A DNA stretch of 64,000 nt from Climacteris rufus (taxonomy: Eukaryota; Chordata; Aves; Passeriformes; Climacteridae): positions 86,224-150,223 of the forward strand of contig VZRZ01005947.1 of the NCBI GenBank assembly GCA_013398175.1. The letters are read 5' to 3'. The number at the start of each line of letters is the position of its first letter. The stretch's first letter is position 1. The notes beneath the pieces were generated by a model, which was given only the letters and a program-made list of their open reading frames with translations, was not told the origin of the DNA and ran no database searches. This document shows, piece by piece, positions 1-12,329 of the stretch. A program made the translations under genes and the position numbers.

Positions 1-1080
1 TGACGGGAAAGACAAACAAACTAGTAATGTTGGAGTTCTGTTCATCTGAAATGCTTGCATTTGGCAACATCTTGTCTCACCAGTTTTTAACTCCACCTGT
101 TGCTGATGCAGTCATTTGCCTTTCTGTGGGCATGGTATCTCCACAACACATCCACCTCAAAAGCTGTGACTGTACGAAGGGTCTTTGTTTGGACAAAGAT
201 TAATCATCACACAGATGGGTCGGTCCACGAACACTTTTGAATATAATTGGATGTGCAGCTGCAGTGTGTGCTCAGCTGTGTTCCAAGAGGGGAGACAGTT
301 TGGAGCACCAGATATAGCCTGTTCACCATGATATGCCGCTGCTTACTGTCCTCAAACCCCACAAGGGTTGGGAAATGTGATATTCAGGTACTCAGGTGAC
401 AGACTCATTAAAAGGGAATGAGAAGGAAGCTTTAGCTAAGCATCAGCACAGGATGGGATTCTGAATTTCATTTTTATTGCAAGGTGTGTTGAAACAAGAT
501 CCTTTTTAGTGGTGGGCTACCAATCACTGACACCCACTGTTGGCAGTGCCTTGAGAGCTCGTTTTCCAGGATTTGATTATGTTTTGAAAACGTGCACCAC
601 ACCAGACACCCGAGGAATGGTTACACATAGATGACTAGAGATAACCACATCAAAGGACTAAACAGATCTGCTTCCTCAGGTGTGGAAATAGAGGTGTTTA
701 TTTTCATAGAGGTTTGTATCCCATATTCCTGTATGTTCCCCATCCACACCTCCTATTGCCACATCCTTTTCACAGTGAGAGTCCACTTCTAACATGGCAT
801 GTCAGGTTCCTTATGTTTTCCTGCTGATTAGCTGAGAGACACTTGATGGTGTATGGGGTTTGAAACTTAGGCCAAGTAAAACAAGTAACCTTTAGCTCTC
901 ACTGAAACATCTCAATAAAGGCAGTTTTTCAGGTTTCCTTCCTCCACTCAAGCCACTGATTGTTACTGAACTTGCCAGCTTGGCCATGTAGCACAAGAGC
1001 CAATGCTCTTGTAACAAACCGAGCTGAAAAAGCCATCCCTCCCCAAAGAAGAAAATCCAGACCATTTTTTTCCATATAGT
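1..1080. other. Intergenic sequence downstream of SYNGR1
   Basis: No open frame, repeat family or RNA gene is recognisable here. A second minus-strand AATAAA (plus-strand TTTATT near 473-478) could serve as a distal poly(A) signal for SYNGR1, but no GU-rich stretch follows it. By mammalian synteny the next gene to the left would be TAB1; no TAB1 exon is visible. Confidence 0.5.
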
Positions 1081-1084
1081 ATGG

Positions 1085-4000
1085 TTATTTTGAACGTCAT
1101 AACTTTATTGAGACACCAGTAGTTACCACCTTCACTTTGTTAACCACAAATATATAGGACATTGTAAACACAGGTGCCGAGGTGGCGGGGTTCGCTGTAG
1201 TTGAATTTTGGAATGGACAGGGGCAGGGGGAGGGGAGGAGGGGTGAAGGGACACTCGGGCTTAGACAAGACCACTCAGAGGATCCTGTATGCGGCAGGCC
1301 ATCCATGAGTCATCCTATATACGTATATATGTATAGCTTTATATTATACATCTTTTAAAATATATATATATAATATATATACTATACACAGGCAGTAATG
1401 TGGCAGGGGAAGGGGCAGGGCAGCCCAGGTGGTGTTACAAATGCCACGCAGGCAGCAGAGAGTTGTCTGGATGGATGGTTTGAACTTGCTGCGTGAGGTG
1501 GCTTCGCTGGGCTCCTTGCCTTGTACCTGCTCTGGAGATGGGAGCTGAGACTCCTGTGGGAACCACCCCACAATGCTGCCTTCCTGGGTCCTCCCAAGTG
1601 CTTGCAAGGGCACAGGGACAAAGACACCTCCTCCCCTGAGGGAAATGCCGGGAATAACGCAGAGAGGAAGGGTGTGTGATGAGGTGATGAACAGGGTGGT
1701 GGGGATATGGGTGAGCCAGGGACGGGGACACATCAGGAGGCTGAAGCCACAGATAGCACTGGGGCAAGGTTTCATCATCTCTTTGCCCTTCACAACCTCT
1801 GCTTCCACAAAACAGTCCCTTACTTGGGGCTTTGTAAGATAAGAAGACATCAACGGGCCATTGCTCCCAACAGGGGATGTGTAATCCTTTGTAATCTGGA
1901 TAAATGGCAGAGGGGGAAGCAAGCTACCGTATCATTTTGCTTATATAGCCTTCCCTCTGATTCCTAATCTCTACACTGGGGCTGATCTCACCCACATTTA
2001 GAATGTAGAAGGGACATGTTCCAGTCAGATGCTCAGGTCTTGCCTATGATCGCTAGAAATAGGCAGCACCTTATCAGAAGCGCCTAAGATACGATAACCA
2101 GCCCTTTGGGTAGGTCTGTATTTCTCATCAGCCGCAGAACCAGCCAAATGCCAATGGAAATTGCATTTTGCATTTTAAAGGGTCACATGCAAACAATGAG
2201 AGTCCCACTCCCAGGCCTGTCACCACCAACCCTCCACTGCAAAGGCTGAAAGCATGTGAACCCAAGGAGAATATGTCTTCTCCCGTGAGCAAAAGCAAGT
2301 TGTCCAAGTGTCTACTGTTGTAGTGTTCCCTGCCACACCAATGCCTTTCCCATGACACAAAGCAAGGAGAGGGACAGAGAGGTGGAAAGTAACCCAGGAT
2401 GAAGCCACCTGGCTCATGTCTCACTGAAGTGCTGGTTCTGAGGGGGGTGGCTCATTCCTGCCTCAAGCCTACCTGAGCCCATCAGCTGGTGACATGAGGG
2501 AAGCAAGCCAAAGAGGATAAGAAAAAGCTTGCTCATTAGTCAGCCCTAAATGGTGTTTAGCCACCTACATAACTCTGAGGGGAGAAGGGGCATGTAAGAT
2601 GCTCCTGCACCACACCCCAAAGCAGAGCCCCAGGTAGACCCCCCACATCTTGTCCATATCTGTCCTTATGTGTCTGGTCCCTCACTGAGAAGGGACCTTC
2701 CAAGAGGTACAATGTATTTTTGTGCCAAGGGCTTGTTATTTATAGCCTCCTCCGCCTCCTCTTGGTTCCCTCCCCACACCCCAAATGAAAGCATGAAGGA
2801 TGACACAGATGAGTCTGGATGAGTACAACTAATTTCTCTCCTCCTCCACCTCGTCATTCATTTGTTCTTCTCCCCGGGCGGGAGACAGAATGGAGGGAGA
2901 TCCCCCCACAGCCAGTCACAACAGACCTCTCTCAATAAAGTAAACCCGTCCCAAGCCTAAATATTAGGCTGAGCCCACAGAAAATGAAGCTCAAGGGGCT
3001 TCCTTCCAAAAAACACCCCTCCTATTTACAGTATTGCATTCACTCATAGCCACATGGCAAGGGATGTGTGCCCAGTGATTCCCACTGCGTCCTTAGAGCT
3101 ACCTGATCCCCCTCTCCTGCCCTCACCACCAAGGGGGGCAAGCCTGGGGAAGACAAGCCATGGGGACAGCCACCAGCAGCACAGTGTACTGCTGGGGAGA
3201 ATGGTGCCTGTATGCAGCGGAGAACACTGCTCCACTGCTCTCTGGGAGCCTGCTGCTCTACAGTTTCTACCTCTCCCCTATCATTTTGAGGCACTGGGAG
3301 GAGGGAAGGACTGGAACCTCAGTGTCCTTCAGATGAGATGTTCACACAGCCACAGGCCAGGCCTCTGTCCTATCCTCCCTACTCCTAAGGGTGCTACCAG
3401 GAATAGGCCGGACATGCAGTGTGGGCACCTACACATTTTGGATCTGCTCCTGACCTCTGCTACTGGGACCAGTGTTGCATCAAGCAGGGTGGCTGCCTTA
3501 GGGATGGAGCTCCTCACTGCTGCAAGGTAAACCCTGCTTCTTGTGCTCTGAGATGTCTGTGCCCAGGAGAATTGTCCAGATAGCTAATGCTGAATTATTT
3601 CCCTTTAGGGGAAATCTGGGAATCTGTCTTCACACACAGACCTAACTTCTATCTTGGAACAGAAAGTGGGCTTCCACAGTTGCATCTTTACATGGAGCAA
3701 AACCATGAGGAGTGTGGAATGATAGCCATATGAGCTCTATCTAAGAGTCACTGCTGCCACCTAGGTGAGGTTTTAAAGTCAGCCAGGATCTGAGATGTTG
3801 CAGAAGAGCACTAAGGTATGGTCTGCGCAACTACAGAAAGACGAGTTCTCAGAGAGCTCGGTCTGGCCCCAACAAATTCTCTGCACACCAAGACCTCCTC
3901 CCCATCTGAGTGGGAGGCAAAGCGCAGTTGTGCAGGGCAGGACCCTTCCCTGCTTGGTTGCACCCCTGTGCAATAGCCAGACACATGCTGGCCATCCCAG

Positions 4001-5180
4001 CAGCAGTATTTCTTTCTAAGTGGGGTCCTACTCCATTCCTGTGTGCTACATAGATGGTGTCAGCAAGAGGCTTTGCACTGCTGTAGCAGAGGAACAGAGG
4101 AAGGTTCAGCAGGACCTGAGTAGCAAAACTGTCTTTCTTCCCCTGCTGCCCTGGATGAAATGACAAAGCTCCCCTCTGCCCCTCGAACCAGCCCAGCTGG
4201 GGTCAAAGGCTCTCAGGGCTCTCTAGAAGCCCACCTCCTTCATCCTTCCTCCCACAGGCACTGTATCTGGGCCCAGGGACTGGGCATGGCCCCCCTGCTG
4301 TCTCATCTGGTCTGAGAAGAGCAGTGACTAGCAGGACGTATAGGCAAGGGAAATAGCCTCCACCTCAATCCAAGGGGGCTGAGGAAGGAGTGAATCTCAG
4401 GGCACTACCCCTCTGCTCTGGTCAGTGTCTTCCTGTAACCTACAGATGTGCCTGTGATTTCTGATTGTACCTGCAAATCTTCCTCTTTCCTTTCCCGTTT
4501 TCTCTCTTTGTGCTTCCCCTCACTCCAATACAACATCTACCAAACCCTCTAAAAATAAAGCACCCCTCCCTCCCTGCACGTGGCAGGGAAAAGCCCCCCA
4601 TCTTTACACGGAGGATGCTGTTCCTGCTGTCCTCCAGGCCCCTTCCTCACGCTCTTGTATGCTGACTCCAACACCATTCCCCTCCCTGAGCCACCAGGTG
4701 CTCCAGACCAATTTGGATGCTCCCACATCTACTCCAACCTTTAGTGACACCGTCTCTTCTAGGAAGGTCCCCAGTCCCTCTCATTTCTTCCCTTCTGCCT
4801 TCAACACCCTTTCCCCTGCCCTGCTGGTGCCATAGCTCCTCTCCTGTCCACCAGACAGACTCTGCTCTCTGCAGCAAGGCAGGAGGGAGAGGAGGAAAGG
4901 GGGGACCTTCCTGTCAAAACACAGATTTTGGAAACATTTGCTTCTGGCAGGTAGCTTCTGCTGCGAGAGGAGAAGGAAGAGGTGATGGGGAAACCTTTTT
5001 TCCTTTTTTTTTTCCTTTTTTAAAAAACAATAAATAAAAACAGATGACCCAGAAGGCTGGAGCATAGCTGAGAGCCACCTCTTGTACCACTATGCACGTG
5101 TCTTGTTTGTGCCTCGGCTTTCTGCCGGCAGTGGGAAAGGGGGCAGAAGGGAAAGGGGAAGGGAAAGGGGCATCGGTGGC
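1085..5180 (-). other. SYNGR1: SYNGR1 3' UTR (inferred extent)
   Basis: This stretch runs from the SYNGR1 stop codon to the first canonical minus-strand poly(A) signal. It has no credible coding frame. It holds a minus-strand UGUAAAUA, the Pumilio-binding consensus, at 3023-3030, a long alternating A/T tract at about 1315-1386 only 200-300 nt before the poly(A) site, and a strongly asymmetric purine/pyrimidine tract at about 4984-5040. Long 3' UTRs are usual for synaptic genes expressed in neurons. The 3' boundary is inferred. Confidence 0.6.
1104..1109 (-). terminator. SYNGR1: SYNGR1 polyadenylation signal (AATAAA on minus strand)
   Basis: The plus strand reads TTTATT, so the minus strand reads AATAAA, followed by AAGTTATGACG and then an A-rich stretch. 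It is the only canonical hexamer I found on the minus strand between the SYNGR1 stop codon and this point, which would give a 3' UTR of about 4.1 kb with cleavage near 1085. The assignment is inferred from position, not transcript evidence. Confidence 0.6.
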
Positions 5181-5399
5181 TCAGTAGTTCTGCGTTTGGT
5201 ACCCCTGTGTCTCGGTGTCGAAAGCATCTGCTGGAGGGGGCTGCTGGTACGTCCCCACCGCATCTGTAGCATCCTCCTCGTTCGTGTAGGGAGCATAAGG
5301 CATGCCGGAGTCCTGGCTTGGGTCCATGTAGTCCTGGGAGAAGAGGGCCGAATCGGCACCCAGCTGGAAACGCTGATACGCCAGGAATGCCTGGCCCAC
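5181..5399 (-). CDS. SYNGR1: SYNGR1 terminal coding exon 4
   Basis: Encodes residues 162-233, completing membrane segment 4 (VGQAFLAYQRF) and the cytosolic tail, ending QGYQTQNY before TGA. The acceptor is TTAAAG|GTG. The tail keeps the tyrosine-rich repeats that are phosphorylated in synaptogyrins and resembles the long (1a) isoform of mammals. Confidence 0.95.
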   Translation of the reverse strand: MGQAFLAYQRFQLGADSALFSQDYMDPSQDSGMPYAPYTNEEDATDAVGTYQQPPPADAFDTETQGYQTQNY

Positions 5400-8300
5400 C
5401 TTTAAGGGAGGAGGTGCAGGGAAGAGATGGGAAGCAGAGAGGGGAGGGAAGTGGAGAAAGAGGGGGAACGTACCGAGAAAGAGAAACAAACAAAAGTGGG
5501 GTTAGTAGTGGTTACGGATTAGTGTGCGAGGCCCGCCTGGCAGACCGCCAGTGAAACGCCCCAAGAGCATGGAAGTCCAGACTGTCCCACAGCAAGCACG
5601 AGGCCTCCAGGAGAGGAGGGCTGGGCAGGGATGGCTGCAAGTCCAGCTGGCTGTGTGCAGCCTGCCTGGGCTCCCTGCTCTCTCTGGGATGTGCTGGGCA
5701 CCTCCTGTCTGGCAGTGGGGTTTCACTGACACCACACAGGTCGCAGAGGCTCGGTTGGCATGCGGTTATCCCAGTCAGCCCCTCCTGGCTGTGGGAAGGC
5801 AATCTGCCTCAGCAACACCGCAGAGCTGCTGGGCTGCAGGTACATGGCCATTTGGCTTGTAGAGGCCAGGAAGGAGAGCAGGATTTGACACTGAATACTG
5901 AGGTAGAGGTCACCCCCTGTAACCCCTTCACCAGTCAACATCCACAAGGTGTAGCACAGACCTTGGGAAGGAGCAGCAGAAAGCAAGGAGGCTGCTTCCC
6001 AGACCAGGGCACAGTCAGCAAGCAAACTGCTGCCTCCTGCTGTAGGCACTGCAGGCAGGGCACCTTTTGGTGGACCGAGGGAGCCTGGGCACAGGGTTCA
6101 GCAGGCATGGCTCATTGTCCCAGAGCATCCCTGAGAGAGGTGAGCAGTCTAGCAGGTGATAGGGTGAGAGGTTTTTGGGGAATGAGGTCTGGGAAGAAAT
6201 GGAAGAGATAAAATGGTGGGGGCAGAGGGCATCTCCTGGCTGAAGTATTAGGTCTGAGCAGTCATCAAAACAAGGCACAGTGGTGTTACACAGCATTAGT
6301 TAGGCATGGGTGAGGGAGCGAAGGGAGCAGAGGAGGAGAAGAAATTGCCAGTTCCAACTCTCCAGAGAGAGATTTCCCCATTCAGTGGGCAACCGCACTC
6401 CAGTTCATGGCCCATATCTTCCCATCCCATGCCCTGCAGTGACCACACACCCATAGTCAGGGCATTGGAACCAGCTTTGCTCAGTGACCTCCTCCAGCTG
6501 CATCCCTCCACTCCTTCCCCTAAATCCTCCCACCAGCAAGGGGCACTAAGGCAGCAAGGATGGGGAGTTAGGGAACAGGGTATTGTATTCCTCCTGAAAA
6601 TTAATGTCTCTCAGTCTCCGGAAAGCCAGAAATGCGAGGGAGCCCTGTGAGGAGAGAGAGGGGTGTGGGAAGGAGAATCAGTAAGGTAGAGCAAACCAGA
6701 GTGTTTGATGGAAATAAAACCCCCAAGGAACCAGGGGAGGAGGATGCCTGTTTAGCCACTCACAAGCCCGTGCAGCGGAGAGGATCACTGCAGGTGATGG
6801 CACCTCGAAGAGTGTCCTGAGGGACCCCTTGCAAAAGCCTTGCTCCTTGTCACACTTTCTGCTGGAGCTTGCAAGGGGCTTTTGGCAGCACTCAAGTGCA
6901 GGACACAGCTTATGAAGGGAACACAGACACTGCTGTCCCTTGATCCTGCCTGGTGTCACCTTGGTGAGGGTGCTGACAGCACAACTCTTTGCAGCCCCCC
7001 TTCCTCTCTGACAGTGCCTTGGTCTTATGGCAGTTTTCCTATCTGGCCCCTGCCCAACGTCAAGGCTGGTAGGAAGAGGAGATCATGCCACAAGGGCTTA
7101 TGCATGGAGAGAGGGTTAAAATGCTTTCTTGCTTGGCACTATCCTGTCACTTGAGAAAAAAATCACTTGTGCTTGGTGTTTCCAGAGGCAGGAGGAAGTC
7201 ATCAGGGATATTTATATTGCACACAACAGTTTTTCCAGGAAACTAACAGTAAAGAACTGCTGTGGAAAGGGCAGTCTTAAGACAGCACCATCACCTTCCT
7301 AAGAAGTGACCCAGTGAGGTGGCACTCCAGTGGTGGGTGCAGACAGAGTCCAGAAGGACAGTGATGACAATCTCACATGAGGGGAGCAAAGCTGTGAGGG
7401 AGATGGGTGCAACCCCTGGCCCGGAGCTCCCTTCTCTGCTTAGTGTCTGTAAGGTGGAAATGCTGCTGAAGTCCTCTGGCGCACAGGGAAAACAGGGTAA
7501 CAGGCTGTCCAGAGGTAGTGGATACCTCATCCCTGCAAACATTCAAAGTCAGATTGAACTGGGCTCTGAGCCACCTGATCTAGTTGAAGATGTCCCTGTC
7601 ATTGCAGGGGAGTTGGACTAGATGGCCTTTAAAGGTCCCTTTCAACTCAAATTGTTGTATGATTCTATGATAATGGTGGCTGGGGAGCTGGCTTGTCCAA
7701 GGTCGTATTATTGGTCTGTAAAGAACACTCCTTACTGGGATATGGGACTCTCTCTCCTGTTGTGCTTATTAGTGCTCTAAAACCTTCTTCCACATAAGTT
7801 TCTGAGTCCCTGTTTCCCAAGTTTACTTCCCAACCACCTCCCCTCCTGCTTTTCCTTCTCAGAAGCCATGTGAACTGAGATGCCAGAGGGAAACACCCTC
7901 AGCCAGTCACCTTTCATTCCCCACAATATAACACAGTACAAAGGACATTTGATCCAACACCATGGCTGCTGTACTCACCCAGGTAAAGATGGAGAAGAAC
8001 GAGAACGTGATGGCTGCTCGGGCTGCATCCCCTCCCTCATTCAGTGGGTTGTCCTCTTCTTTCGAAGCTTGCCACTGGTTGGTCAAAAAGCAGAAGCCAA
8101 CAAACCAGAGGAATGCCCAAAAGGCTAGGATGGACCACCACCGGAATGCCAAAGGGGAAGGACAGAGACATCAAGAATATATGTGGGAGCAGAACATATA
8201 CATATCACATTTCCCTGGAAATTTCAGCCCTCTGAGACCCACCAGTATGTTGCAGACTGGGCCAAACTGACTGCTCAGCTAGTCTGAGCCCAAGTGAGCT

Positions 8301-11300
8301 GGCAGGCTCCCTGACAAATTGTCAAGGTGACAATAGGTGTCTGCAGAAAGCACCTCAGGAGAGTTCATTTGCTTGTGTTTGGATTGATCACAGGACTTGC
8401 ATTTGGCCTTGGGAAGGAGCCTGAAGGGCTTCCAGTACTACAGCGATCACCTGGGCTCTATGAAACAGCCACTGCTTCACAATCCTGTCCTGCAAGGACA
8501 AGCAAAGTGCAATTCCTTCCATGGGAGCCGCAAAAGAGTGGGAAGCAGCTGATCTGCAGTTGCACAGAGACCAGCCTGTGCACAGCACTGCACAGCTCAG
8601 GGACTCACATCAAGGAAAGGTGCTGAAGGATCACTAACATGCTGTGCCCCCAGGAAAGGGGAGAAGGTAGGAGGTACCCACCCTCTTTGCCAGGCACAGG
8701 CAGACACCTGGCAGCAAGGGAAACGGGCATTCCTAAGCAGCAGGAAAACAGGGCTCGGTCCTTCCCCTTCCCTTGCCAGCTGTATAAGGGACTGCTAGGC
8801 AAGGGGCTAACTGTGAACAAACTTGCGAGTCTCAAGTCCTCAGCAAATTCAGGTGCTTCATCTGATCCTGCCCTCACTCCACTCCTGGCCCCTTTGACAT
8901 ACTCTGGGGAGAGCCTGCCATTGAGCAGTTTGCCTGAATGGCTGGAATAAGCCCCTATGGCCAAAGCTCACCTGAGACTCCGATGTCCGAGAGCACTGCC
9001 TTCTTGCGGTCCTTGACGCTGCTGATCTGCGGGAAGTAGGCATCCAGAGCCAGGTAAAGAAGGCAGCTGAGGAAGGCGAGGACACCCACGGTAATGCCAT
9101 AGTTGCAGGCATTGTGATTGCGGTTGAAAATGCAGTGCTCTTCTGACTCGCTCAGGCGGTTCACGTACCCTTCATTGACAATGGAGCCAAACACCACAAT
9201 GGAGAACACCTGGTGTGGAGGGAGGCAGGAGATGTGTCAGGGCAAGGCCCATCTCTCTGGACCAGCACCAAGGAGGACAGACACCCTTCTCAAGTACCTC
9301 TCTGCTCTGCTGAGCTCCCGTCCTGCTGCCTTGCCTGGGCTGTAGCCACAGGGAATTTACTGGGAACATGGTCTCATTTTATTTCTGAGGATTAACTTCA
9401 AATAGGACATTTTTAGATTGAACCTTTTTATCCATCTGACCTAAAGCCATGCAAAGCAGCTGCAGTCTGGAGTAAGGGTGGCTTCCCACAGACACCCAGA
9501 GAGGTGACATGGAGTGTAAATTGGGTTATGGTTTTGGTGTGGATGCCTGCATACAATGGCTTCAAGTAGTGGAAATCCTCTTAGTCTGCACTTATTCTCC
9601 CACTCACTCCTTTCCCTTCAAGGGATTAATTGTTTCTGCCATGCAGCTGTTCACCGATTTTATCTATCAAGCTACTACGCTCTTTTCCCCATCCATCCTC
9701 GCACAATGCCCAGCCCTGCTTGCTCTGCAGCTCCGTTCTGCTGGGCTCCCATTCTCCCCATCTCCCCACGTCACGCACCTCTCTCCAGCAGTTTTCCATC
9801 AGCACAGTCCATGACACCACCTATCCTTCTGCCCACTCACCCTTATGCTAACACCCTCCATCCTTTCCCACAGATTTTAGGGGCCAAACATCCCCGTCGG
9901 GGTCCACTTGTCAGGGCCACTGTGAGTCCTCCCTACCTGTCACGACCACTGCCACTGCATGTTATTTTAAATCAGGTAGAATTAAGGATGAGTCCAGGTA
10001 GAAATGCCCTAATCCGCAGTTGCTGGTCTAATCTTTGCTCATGGGCTTAGCCTTCATCGCCTGCCACAAGGCTGTCCCTCTGTGTCACAGCAGGTTCACC
10101 AAAGCAGAGAGCTATTTACAGCAGTCCTGCATCTCAAAAAAACAGGTTCCCCTTCCCCACAGAAAAAAAGAGGGGAATATTAAGGCAGCATGTACAGATT
10201 TTTCTTTGTAGGGCATCTGGAGACCCTCACTAGGAACAGCCGATTGGAGGCTGCCTGTGAGAGCCTCCGGGAGATGGGGAATGGGACCTCATTGGGATGA
10301 ACTTGTGGATATGAAGTGCACTAGGACATCACCAGGGCACTCTGCCAGCTTGGGAGATGTCTACACACCAAGACCTGGCACCCTTGGAACCACCACCCTG
10401 TCCCTAGGGAGAAGCAGCACACAAGAAGATGAGGAGACCAAGTCTCCTGCAGGGAGGGGACCTAGGTCTGAGTGTTTGCTAGGTGAGAAGGACCCCAGTG
10501 CCACTTAACCCAACCAAGCACCAGAAGACAACCCAGAAAGCAGAGAAGCAGCTTTGTGAGTGCAGGGAAAGTTGTTGATTAATGCCAACCTAATACACCA
10601 CCTGTCATCTGTGGGGTTGCATACCCAAGATACACAGCACAGATCTCTGCTGCTTGGCCTGTGACACCAAGAACCAGAGGAAAAACCTTACTCACAGTCC
10701 CCCAACAGCCCTTGGGCAGATACTCAACACCAACCACATTTCACCTGCCAAACTCTAACAAATGTCCACTGGCACCAGTATTATTTTTTCACCTCAAGTT
10801 TCATAATTGGGTCACACTTGGGTTGCTGAAACTGGGCGTATCACACTAGAGAAAACTAAAAAAAGATGGAAGCTGGTGTTCCTAAGCGTAGGAACTGTAT
10901 GGGTTCTCTGAAAATCACAAGAGCTTTTTTAAGCTTAGAAGTAAAATAACTGATTTGTCCTCCTCCTTCTTCTTCTTGAAAATCAAGAATGATCATATTT
11001 TGCAGAAATTGCCCGTGAAAATTAAATAAGAATCTCTTCTTCTAGAAGCAAAGCTTTATAGTCTTCAAAATTTCAGCCTGAATGGCTTGGAAAGCAGCAA
11101 AATTGCAGACAATTATAGCCAGGCTCTTCCAGTGAGATCTCTCACACACCTTCACAACAGGCTGGGCTGACAGGTCTGCCTAGGATCACTGGCAATAACA
11201 CCCTGTTCCTCTGACCTGAGGGACAGCTGACAGACTCCTGAAGTGACATCCCAATGTGAGGCTGTGACCAGCAGTGATGCTGACACCTGAAGTACCAACC

Positions 11301-12295
11301 TCCATATCTTGTGATTACAAAGTGGGTGCCCTGTTTTCTGCAGCCTTAGACAGAAAGCTCATCTCCTCTTTGGAAGATGAGGAACAGCCTCAAAAGTGGC
11401 ATAGTCTGCTGTTCAGTTTTGGTTTAGGACTCAAAACAGGTAAGATGTTGATTCCCTGAGTCAGATAAACCCTTGCAAGGAGCTGTATTGTGAGTCTCTG
11501 CTTACTCATTCGGGATGAATGAACTTCTGTAATGGTCTCTCCCCAGAGACATGTCTGTGGAGATACATCCTGATACACATCTTCTCTCTGCTGTTATCTT
11601 TGGGTTTGCTGATGGGCTGGACAGAATAATTTCTTTTTGCATTTGCTCTTTCATACCTTTTTATGCTGGCACATCATAAAGGCACAGCTCAGAGTCACAA
11701 GACCAGAGGAACATCTCCCTCTCCCTAATTTTCAAGCAGAGGTGGCATTCCTAACTTCCTTTCTCCATCTGCAGTCATCCAAGACTGCAGACATCCAAGT
11801 CATCCAACTTCTCTCCTATGAAGAGAAACCTGTTTCACAGCCTGGGGGTGCCCAAGGTATGATTTACAAGCAAGCATCTGATTTCAGATGATCTTCAGAG
11901 TTTTCTGGGGAGATTCCACTAAACAAGTGAGCAGAATAAGACACTGTGGAAGCTTATCTTCTGTGTCCTGAAACAGCCACCCCAAAGTACTCTTTGTCCT
12001 TAGGAAAGCTTTCTATGGACCAAAGCACAGTAGCTTAAGAGATGTCTCCTTCTCTCTGTGTTTTCCTCACAACTGGCATCAGCTCTAATCTACGCTCCAC
12101 TCCCCGGCACTGCAGAGAGGGCAGAGAGAGAGTTTGCTCCCTTTGCCAGCCTGGCACTGCCCTGTGGCACAGCAGAAGGCTGTGAGGACCCACTGTGCAC
12201 AGCAGCCTTGACCTGGGCTGGATTACATCGACTGGGCAAGAACGGGCAAGCTCAAACCAGAGATTCCAGGCAGAGCTGGACAGCAAAAGAGGCCA

Positions 12296-12329
<34 letters not shown>

